Shown in pieces: positions 53,601 through 59,066 of a stretch of 59,066 bases of DNA. The notes beneath the pieces were generated by a model. That model saw only the letters and a program-made list of their open reading frames with translations, made no database searches and was not told the origin of the DNA. Both the position numbers and the translations under genes were made by a program. The stretch comes from Paenibacillus xylaniclasticus. Lineage in GTDB: Bacteria > Bacillota > Bacilli > Paenibacillales > Paenibacillaceae. The number at the start of each line of letters is the position of its first letter. The first letter of the stretch is position 1. The stretch covers positions 1 through 59,066 of the forward strand of contig NZ_BIML01000025.1 in the NCBI RefSeq assembly GCF_004001065.1, given 5' to 3'.

Positions 53601-54599
53601 TTAATTCGGCAGCGCCAATATATCCTCGATCCGGCGAAGCTCTTCTTCAGAAAATGCCAAGTTATTCAACGCCGCGACGTTGTCCTCAATCTGCTCGACG
53701 CGGCTTGCACCGATCAGCGCCGACGTTACGCGTCCACCGCGAAGCACCCAAGCAAGCGCGAGCTGCGCAAGCGACTGTCCGCGCTCCTTGGCGATGGCGT
53801 TCAACTGATGAACTTTGACCATCTTGCCTTCGGACAAGTCATTCGCACTGAGGAACACGCTTGCCCCTCCTGCACGCGAATCGGCCGGAATTCCGTTCAA
53901 ATAACGGTCCGTCAGCACGCCGCCGGCAAGCGGCGAGAACACGATCGAGCCAATGCCTTCTTGATCGAGTACATCCTGCAGACCGTCCTCGATCCAACGG
54001 TTCAGCATCGAGTACGACGGCTGGTGAATAAGACAAGGCGTGCCCAGACGCTTCAGAATTGCCGAAGCCTCTGCTGTCTGCTCGGCTGAGTAGTTCGAGA
54101 TGCCGACATACAGCGCTTTGCCGGAACGAACGGCATAATCGAGCGCACCCATCGTTTCTTCCATCGGCGTGTTCGGATCAGGACGGTGCGAGTAAAAAAT
54201 ATCAACGTATTCCAAACCCATCCGCTTCAAGCTTTGGTCCAGACTCGAAATCAAATATTTGCGGGAGCCCCAGTCACCGTACGGGCCTGCCCACATCCCA
54301 TAGCCGGCCTTCGTCGAAATAATCAGCTCATCGCGATAGGGAGCCAAATCCTGCTTCAGCATACGGCCAAAGTTTTCTTCTGCGGAGCCGGGAGGCGGAC
54401 CGTAATTATTCGCCAGATCAAAGTGGGTAATACCCAAATCGAACGCGCGGCGCACCATTGCGCGACCGTTCTCATACTGATCGACGCCGCCAAAGTTGTG
54501 CCACAGGCCAAGCGACAGCGCCGGCAGCAGCAGTCCGCTGCGGCCTGTCCGGTTATATGTCATAGAGTCGTATCTTTTATCACTGGCATAGTATACCAT
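53601..54599 (-). CDS. Aldo/keto reductase (YghZ-like)
   Basis: This 332-residue NADPH-dependent reductase of the AKR14/YghZ group probably acts on L-glyceraldehyde 3-phosphate or methylglyoxal-like aldehydes. It has LSLGLWHNFG, the catalytic Asp/Tyr region in THFDLANNYGPPPGSAEE, Lys in ISTKAGYGMW and His in FYSHRPDPNTP. The NADP-binding C-terminal part has SALIGASRVEQIEDN. ATG 54599 follows AAGGAGATG. It is divergent from the AraC regulator at 54745, 145 bases apart. Confidence 0.93.
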   Translation of the reverse strand: MVYYASDKRYDSMTYNRTGRSGLLLPALSLGLWHNFGGVDQYENGRAMVRRAFDLGITHFDLANNYGPPPGSAEENFGRMLKQDLAPYRDELIISTKAGYGMWAGPYGDWGSRKYLISSLDQSLKRMGLEYVDIFYSHRPDPNTPMEETMGALDYAVRSGKALYVGISNYSAEQTAEASAILKRLGTPCLIHQPSYSMLNRWIEDGLQDVLDQEGIGSIVFSPLAGGVLTDRYLNGIPADSRAGGASVFLSANDLSEGKMVKVHQLNAIAKERGQSLAQLALAWVLRGGRVTSALIGASRVEQIEDNVAALNNLAFSEEELRRIEDILALPN

Positions 54600-54744
54600 C
54601 TCAGAACATCTCCTTGTCTGTAATGGCATCATTGTAGCATTGTCATCCTAGTTTACCCAATATAAGAATGACGGAACAATATGGTATAATGTCAGAACTA
54701 CATCAACGATTCTAGTGGAAATGGAAGAAGGTGAATAATAGAAG

Positions 54745-55563
54745 ATGAGCAGTAAAGCCAGTCCTGCAGTAAACCAAAGCCGTGACGTCAAAATTTGTTA
54801 TTGGGGAACACAAGCGTCAGAGCCCGGACAAGGCTGGGGGCCAGGCGTTCGGGACCATCATAAGCTGTTTTTTGTCCATGAGGGCAAAGGAACGTTGACG
54901 ATTAGAGGTCAGATCTATAACGTAGAGGCGGGGTACGGTTTCTACACGCCAATCAATGAAATTTATCAGTATTCGTCAGATCTAGATGAGCCATGGCATT
55001 ACAGCTGCATCGGCTTCTCGGGCACGATGATCGATGCGATTTTGCAGCGGACGTCACTTACGGTCAACCCGATATTCGACAATCCGCCGGGCATGGATAA
55101 AGACCGGTTCAGCCAATTTAATGAGCTGTCTGAGCGTCCGGGGGGCGATTTGCAAATGCAGGGTGTATTGTATGAGCTGCTGGCCGCCCTTGTCCGTCAG
55201 GCACCAGCTACCAACGACGCCGAGGAGGAACGAAGGCCTCGCGAGACGTACGTAAGGCGTGCCGTCGATTTCATTCACCGCCATTACGACGAAGAAGTGA
55301 CGATTCGCCAGCTATCCGATTACCTCGGTCTCGACCGCAAATATGTAGCGACGCTGTTCCGCGAGGCGCTCGGCATACCGCCTCAGCAGTATTTGCTCCG
55401 CTACCGAATGGACAAAGCTTGCGAGCTGCTCCGCTCAACCAGCTTGTCGATTGCCGAGACAGCCCGCTCCGTCGGCTACAAGGACGCCCTGTTATTCTCG
55501 CGCATGTTCAAGAAGGTGGTCGGCGTTCCGCCAAGTCGATATAACCGATGCGAGCAGCCCTGA
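54745..55563 (+). CDS. AraC-family transcriptional regulator
   Basis: This 272-residue regulator has an N-terminal cupin sensor (about 20-110; HHKLFFVHEGKGTLTIRGQ and VEAGYGFYTPINEIYQY) and a C-terminal pair of helix-turn-helix motifs (TIRQLSDYLGLDRKYVATLF and SIAETARSVGYKDALLFSRM). A GAAGGTGA site precedes the ATG. It is divergent from the aldo/keto reductase, its likely target, and probably responds to a sugar, as in the large Paenibacillus AraC set. Confidence 0.93.
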   Translation: MSSKASPAVNQSRDVKICYWGTQASEPGQGWGPGVRDHHKLFFVHEGKGTLTIRGQIYNVEAGYGFYTPINEIYQYSSDLDEPWHYSCIGFSGTMIDAILQRTSLTVNPIFDNPPGMDKDRFSQFNELSERPGGDLQMQGVLYELLAALVRQAPATNDAEEERRPRETYVRRAVDFIHRHYDEEVTIRQLSDYLGLDRKYVATLFREALGIPPQQYLLRYRMDKACELLRSTSLSIAETARSVGYKDALLFSRMFKKVVGVPPSRYNRCEQP

Positions 55564-55571
55564 AGGGCTGC
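55554..55571 (+). terminator. Hairpin at the end of the AraC gene
   Basis: A perfect 7-bp stem GCAGCCC / GGGCTGC with a TGAA loop includes the stop codon. The T tail (AATTTTTG) is about 10 bases away, so it is a weak terminator. Confidence 0.5.
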
Positions 55572-55609
55572 CCGATCGCTTCAATTTTTGCAGGTGTCCA
55601 ATGGACGAT

Positions 55610-56509
55610 TTACTTCCAAGAGATGCGAACTTTATAGTCTGCACCGTTCGTCTCGATCGTATACTCGCCAACCTGTACCGGACTATCTCCTAAGGAGCTA
55701 ATGCTTGGAAAATTACTCGAGACGGAAGCCCATATCTGCTCTACTGTCGCTTCGCTCTTCGATGAGCCAAGCTTCACGTAGTTGTTCCCAACATAGACAT
55801 CTTGAATATCCTCGAACTTGGTATAAATTTTCCCGCGATACGAAATGCCCTGAACATTGCTGGCGAAATCGATCAGCCGCTTCATCGTTACGATCGACTG
55901 CTCGCGCGTATATGGTTTATCCGGCTCCATTCCTGCACTGTTGCCTACAAAAATTTTCGCATTAAACGTAACGTCAGCAGCCTCGTGCGCCCAGCTCGGA
56001 ATAGCTGCATAATCGATATAAGCGGCTTTCGTGTAGGATAATCCTTCGACCTTCATGGAGGACAGCAGATTACCCATCATGACGACCGCTTCCTTACGGG
56101 CAATATATCTAGTCGGTTCGAAAGTATGATCGGTTACACCGTTGACGATACCGAGGCTGTAGACCCGGTTGACACTATGCGATATCGAATCATCGAAGCG
56201 GAATTCCGGTATAATCCGTTCCAGTTGTTTCTGAGCTCCTGTAATGTAATAGATAACCTGTTCGGCAAGAGCCGCGTACTCTTCCCGCGTAATGTTCTGC
56301 TTATATTTGCCTTGCAGCTCCTTCGGGACAATCCCCTTGGCGATCATCGCCTTGATATCCGCTTGCGCCCAAGTAGAAGGCTTGTTCTCGTCCGTAGCTG
56401 CTAATGCTGTTGAAGCTGCACGAACCGGGGACGCTGTCCAAGCATGCAAGCTAGCAATCAGAATACATGCCAATAACGGCGCAGCTAAAATTCCTTTGAT
56501 CCCTTTCAT
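55610..56509 (-). CDS. S-layer homology (SLH) domain protein
   Basis: This 299-residue exported protein has a signal peptide (GILAAPLLACILIASLHAW, cleavage near PVRAAS) and three SLH repeats at about 35-85, 100-150 and 165-215 (TWAQADIKAMIAKGIV; SVNRVYSLGIVNGVTDHTFEPTR; FNAKIFVGNSAGMEPDKP). SLH domains bind pyruvylated cell-wall polymer, so it sits on the cell surface. About 80 residues after the repeats form a small unknown domain. GGGAG lies 10 bases before the ATG. Confidence 0.92.
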   Translation of the reverse strand: MKGIKGILAAPLLACILIASLHAWTASPVRAASTALAATDENKPSTWAQADIKAMIAKGIVPKELQGKYKQNITREEYAALAEQVIYYITGAQKQLERIIPEFRFDDSISHSVNRVYSLGIVNGVTDHTFEPTRYIARKEAVVMMGNLLSSMKVEGLSYTKAAYIDYAAIPSWAHEAADVTFNAKIFVGNSAGMEPDKPYTREQSIVTMKRLIDFASNVQGISYRGKIYTKFEDIQDVYVGNNYVKLGSSKSEATVEQIWASVSSNFPSISSLGDSPVQVGEYTIETNGADYKVRISWK

Positions 56510-56918
56510 CTTCCTATCGCTCCCATCATCATCGTTCTAACTGTACTGCCCTGCTTCTGCAGCAGTTTCTTAAACATCGCAACCTCTCCTGTATTCGACA
56601 AAAAAATGATAATCGCCATGAATAAACCTGCCGTCTCATAAGTGGCTCAAGCCTGTATCGAAGCTTTCATTTATTACTAGTTCTAGTATACAGAATTATT
56701 ACAAAATATTAACTCAAATTTCCTAAAATGGTCATAACTCAATCTAAAATGGCAATAATCGTGGAGTCTCGCCCTGGCATGCAAAGCTGAATTTGCATAC
56801 TGTCGTTATCTCTCTCCAGCTTAACGGACGGTGCTTGATGCGCGGACGGTATCAATTATTTTAACCCATCAAACAATAGAATCTATTAACCCATCTCAAC
56901 TTTCTCGGCAAAATTCCA
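56510..56918. other. Non-coding, AT-rich stretch
   Basis: These 409 bases lie between the SLH gene and the immunity-like fragment. I see no supported gene, RNA or clear inverted repeat. A lower GC content by eye begins here and lasts to the right end. Confidence 0.5.
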
Positions 56919-57140
56919 TTATGAGATATTGAACTTTTGTTTAATTTCCTCTAATCGAGCTTCAACCTCATCTTTGGCATTCGGATATCGAATTAAATAA
57001 TCCGTGCTTGCTTCTTTTAAATAATAATAGAAAGCAGGATAATCCAATTCAATAGTCTGGTCTTCGTCTACTGCAGGGTAGTCAAAAAAATAACAAACTC
57101 CCGTCTCCCCAAAATACCCTTCATCCCATTCCTCTCCCAT
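56919..57140 (-). pseudogene. Toxin-immunity-like (CdiI-type) protein, N-terminus lost
   Basis: The 73-residue open part reads EEWDEGYFGETGVCYFFDY, then DYPAFYYYLKEASTDYLIRYP and DEVEARLEEIKQKFNIS. This resembles the C-terminal half of CdiI-family immunity proteins that neutralise ribonuclease toxins of contact-dependent systems. The usual N-terminal half is missing: in the same frame a stop lies about 20 codons upstream, and a terminator hairpin (57305-57350) follows. No toxin gene remains. The similarity is by memory of the family pattern, so the family call is moderate. Confidence 0.5.
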
Positions 57141-57304
57141 TCGTTGCGGACAATTGGCAGATAAGTCCTGACAATATGATTGTTCGAGCTATTTTTCCTA
57201 GAAGGTCCAATTTCTTTCCGTAAGTTTTCACCGCCTTTATCGAGGTGGCGTATTCTACAGTTGCTGGCATTTTCAAAAAACTGTGAGATAACGAAGATAA
57301 CAAA

Positions 57305-57350
57305 AAACAGGTCAATCATGATGGTAACTGACCATAATTCGACCTGTTCG
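57305..57350 (-). terminator. Orphan terminator in the degraded region
   Basis: The stem ACAGGTC / GACCTGT is followed on the minus strand by TTTTTTGTT. The gene it served is no longer recognisable upstream (57360-57500). Confidence 0.55.
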
Positions 57351-57513
57351 CTGTAACGGAATAGCGTTGTTCAGGCAGTAAAAATAAAGCGTTGATGTGC
57401 GTACAATCAAAATGACGAAATCTTCTTATGGGTAATACATGGGTTATATGTGTTATTGGTTGAATTATGGGGTCATTCGGTACTGGGTAGCCCCCCTCAA
57501 TCATATAAAAAAG

Positions 57514-57536
57514 CACCAGTATAATTTCTACTGGTG
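57514..57536 (-). terminator. Terminator of the 57566 gene
   Basis: A perfect 8-bp stem CACCAGTA / TACTGGTG with a 7-base loop is followed on the minus strand by CTTTTTTATA. It lies 30 bases after the stop. Confidence 0.85.
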
Positions 57537-57565
57537 TTCCCAAAACAATTACATAAAACTAGACT

Positions 57566-57922
57566 TTATTTTATTTCCGATAGCAATGTCCATCCCGTAA
57601 ATTTCAAAATACGAAGAATCAATGGACGAATTTCTATTTCAGCCTCAGGATGTTGTAATCCTTCACTTTCTTCTGTTTCCGGTAATGTGTTGATTTCCCA
57701 TCCTATTTCTTTACCCTTCCTAATCCTGATGAACACTCCCGAATGGAACTGCACTATTTCTTTTGCTTTTTTAATCAGTTCATCTGTGCTTAGGATTTCT
57801 GAGTATGGTCTTGGGAACAACACTTCGGATGGTTGGTTACTGCTACCAAATACATCAAAAGCAAACCAATGTCCTCCAAATTTCCCACCTCCGTAAGCAT
57901 CAAACAGCCCCCACCTTGTCAT
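57566..57922 (-). CDS. Unknown protein, possibly N-terminally truncated
   Basis: I do not recognise this 118-residue protein (FDAYGGGKFGGHWFAFDVFG, KKAKEIVQFHSGVFIRIRKG, ILRILKFTGWTLLSE). It is an alpha-beta domain without signal peptide. It has no ribosome binding site: its ATG lies inside the tail of the broken dehydrogenase, overlapping its stop by 4 bases. It may be the C-terminal part of a larger protein fused to the dehydrogenase promoter by deletion. Its own terminator is intact. Confidence 0.5.
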   Translation of the reverse strand: MTRWGLFDAYGGGKFGGHWFAFDVFGSSNQPSEVLFPRPYSEILSTDELIKKAKEIVQFHSGVFIRIRKGKEIGWEINTLPETEESEGLQHPEAEIEIRPLILRILKFTGWTLLSEIK

Positions 57923-58125
57923 AAGTTGAGAGCTGTTTGATTATTATTTAAGGTGAGTTGGAAAGCAAACGTAAAATTATGAGCTTGCAGTTTGGCTGCC
58001 GCTTCTTCTCCTTTCTCCTTGTTTCTCGCTCCTAGCAGAACCGTACACCCCAGACTGCCTAATTGCCGGTCCGTTTCGAATCCAAGCCCTCTGTTGGCTC
58101 CCGTAATCAAGCCTACCTTCTTCAT
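57919..58125 (-). pseudogene. Short-chain dehydrogenase, truncated
   Basis: Only the first 50 or so residues of an SDR are present: KKVGLITGANRGLGFETDRQ (the TGxxxGxG cofactor site) and GCTVLLGARNKEKGEEAAAKLQ. The expected following sequence (usually ...LDVTD, then the NNAG and YxxxK motifs) is replaced by FTFAFQLTLNNNQTALNL and a stop. So about three quarters of the gene is deleted. The promoter is intact at 58222. Confidence 0.85.
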
Positions 58126-58217
58126 TTGTACGGATATTTCTCCTCACCTATCCTTCTCTTTATTGAGCGGAATAATGACGGGCATCATCAAGCTGTTGAC
58201 CATTGCATCGCTCATGT

Positions 58218-58246
58218 TACAACTTGGTGTAAACACCAAGTCAAGT
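58218..58246 (-). promoter_or_regulatory. MerR-type promoter of the truncated dehydrogenase gene
   Basis: On the minus strand TTGACT (58245-58240) is followed by a spacer of 19 bases and TAACAT. The spacer contains the perfect 9-bp arms ACTTGGTGT / ACACCAAGT. A long spacer filled by a dyad is the mark of promoters activated by MerR-family proteins. No merR gene is present in the window. Confidence 0.72.
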
Positions 58247-58282
58247 GCATAGCGTAAGAGAGATCTAGCGCAGCAAATAAAA

Positions 58283-58310
58283 ATCCCCGATGCCGGTAAG
58301 GATCGGGGAT
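58283..58310. terminator. Hairpin terminator, right end
   Basis: A perfect 9-bp stem ATCCCCGAT / ATCGGGGAT with a 10-base loop and TTTTATTT on the minus strand. It lies between the VanZ-like gene and the MerR-type promoter and probably ends the VanZ-like gene's transcript. Confidence 0.75.
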
Positions 58311-58394
58311 CTACTTCTATGTTGTTATGCCGACGGTATATACTCGTCGCAGAATCTACAGTAACCTGAAATCAGGAAACTACCCCGATCCCGG

Positions 58395-58976
58395 TCACAT
58401 TCGATCCGCTCTTTTGGATGGAATAGTTGTAAGCGTTTTTTTTGATTTCTTATTTAAAAGTAAAAGTAAACAATATCCAAGTAACACACCTATGAAATTG
58501 AGCAACACATCATCTATGTCAATGCTACGATAATCATAATCAATAGCAGTATTTATTATATATTGAGTTGCTTCGATTCCAAATCCAATAGATATCGCGA
58601 GAACAAGCATTCTTTTTAAAGTAATTCTTTTAATGAGAATAGGCCATAAAAAACCGAAGGGAACACACATAATAATGTTTCCAACTATTTGTTTGAGGTA
58701 AACAGTAGGGCTAACGGAGTTAGTCAGTAATTCTATAATACTCTTAAGTGGAATAAAGTTATGGACACTAACCGAATTAGTTGATCTCAGATCTGATAAT
58801 AAATTTTTTTGAATAGGAATCGGAAATAAAGTAATTGAAACTACTAATGTGATATGAAAAAGTATCAGGAATAAAACTGCATTAATAGATTGAGTCTTTC
58901 TCTTTAGAAAATTTAAAATTACAAGAATGAATATGGAAAAGACAAACAAAAGTACAATAGGTGGGGCTTGAAGCAT
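58395..58976 (-). CDS. VanZ-like membrane protein
   Basis: This 193-residue polytopic membrane protein of the VanZ family has five hydrophobic segments, including NAVLFLILFHITLVVSITLFPIP and the conserved block NIIMCVPFGFLWPILI, then GFGIEATQYIINTAID and RSIDIDDVLLNFIGVLLGY. VanZ gives low-level teicoplanin resistance in enterococci, but most family members, including probably this one, have other or unknown roles. No van genes are nearby. Its base composition is markedly more AT-rich than genes on the left, suggesting separate origin. Confidence 0.85.
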   Translation of the reverse strand: MLQAPPIVLLFVFSIFILVILNFLKRKTQSINAVLFLILFHITLVVSITLFPIPIQKNLLSDLRSTNSVSVHNFIPLKSIIELLTNSVSPTVYLKQIVGNIIMCVPFGFLWPILIKRITLKRMLVLAISIGFGIEATQYIINTAIDYDYRSIDIDDVLLNFIGVLLGYCLLLLLNKKSKKTLTTIPSKRADRM

Positions 58977-59010
58977 GAGATATCTAGTCTCCCATCAGTA
59001 AAAAAAATTG

Positions 59011-59041
59011 AGCGGGTATTCACTGAAGAAGAGTACCCGCT
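59011..59041 (-). terminator. Terminator near the window edge
   Basis: A perfect 8-bp stem AGCGGGTA / TACCCGCT is followed on the minus strand by CAATTTTTTTT. It must end a leftward gene outside the window. Confidence 0.75.
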
Positions 59042-59066
59042 TGATTTGTTTTTAAACATTATTCTC

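Noticed and set aside
57068-57319. Minus-strand frame beginning MIDLFF upstream of the immunity-like fragment
   Set aside because: Its start lies in the terminator T-run at 57300, and its reading frame differs from the immunity-like frame.
58395-58976. Glycopeptide resistance through VanZ
   Set aside because: VanZ-family proteins are common without resistance and no vanHAX or vanRS genes are nearby.

Overview
The window reads as a chromosomal segment of a Gram-positive, endospore-forming bacterium of the Paenibacillaceae (Paenibacillus or a close relative). The evidence is the moderately high GC by eye, strong GGAGG ribosome binding sites, Bacillus-type AraR and CsoR operators, an SLH-domain surface protein, a SodF-like long superoxide dismutase, NtdP, YneF and a Bacillus-style fad/etf set. 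It holds about 55 protein genes or gene remnants. I see no rRNA, tRNA, CRISPR array, phage or plasmid module.

Layout. 0-6 kb: a LysR regulator, a DapA-type aldolase, an IclR regulator, a membrane-anchored alpha/beta hydrolase and a fused SOD protein. 5.9-7.0 kb: a decayed group II intron just behind the folE terminator. 7-11 kb: folE, yneF, then the run ntdP-lepB-queG and a GNAT acetyltransferase. 11-14 kb: sodA, a Tyr-rich/Pro-repeat protein and an NADPH-FMN reductase. 14-17 kb: an HtrA-type protease paired with a zinc-ribbon membrane protein. 17-20.6 kb: araR, araD and araB with a clear AraR-controlled promoter, but no araA. 20.7-27 kb: a copper-type pair (CsoR plus a His-rich exported protein), galU, yjbQ, trxB and a D-2-hydroxyacid dehydrogenase. 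27-34 kb: an ABC-F protein, an LppM-like lipoprotein, fumC, an isolated prepilin peptidase plus pilin, and KDPG aldolase. 34.8-38.3 kb: map and metNIQ. 39-51.5 kb: a complete fatty-acid beta-oxidation locus. 51.5-56.5 kb: a frameshifted transglutaminase-like gene, DUF4870, an aldo/keto reductase, an AraC regulator and an SLH protein. 56.5-59 kb: an AT-richer area of broken genes, ending in a VanZ-like gene.

How genes work together. fadF, fadN, fadA, fadE, fadD and a PaaI-type thioesterase form one leftward operon divergent from etfBA. Together they activate acyl chains, oxidise them and pass electrons through ETF to the membrane. metNIQ imports methionine, and map, which frees N-terminal methionine, lies directly downstream. 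CsoR has an operator overlapping the end of galU and precedes an exported His-rich protein. AraR probably represses araDB through a palindrome that sits inside the promoter spacer.

Most notable points: the internally deleted group II intron that still has both termini; a cluster of three cre-like boxes upstream of sodA; the three-part Tyr/Pro/acidic protein; the frameshifted exported transglutaminase-like gene; and a truncated short-chain dehydrogenase that keeps an intact MerR-type promoter without its regulator. I found no strong candidate for an entirely new multi-gene system. The closest are the HtrA/zinc-ribbon pair and the orphan pilin cassette.
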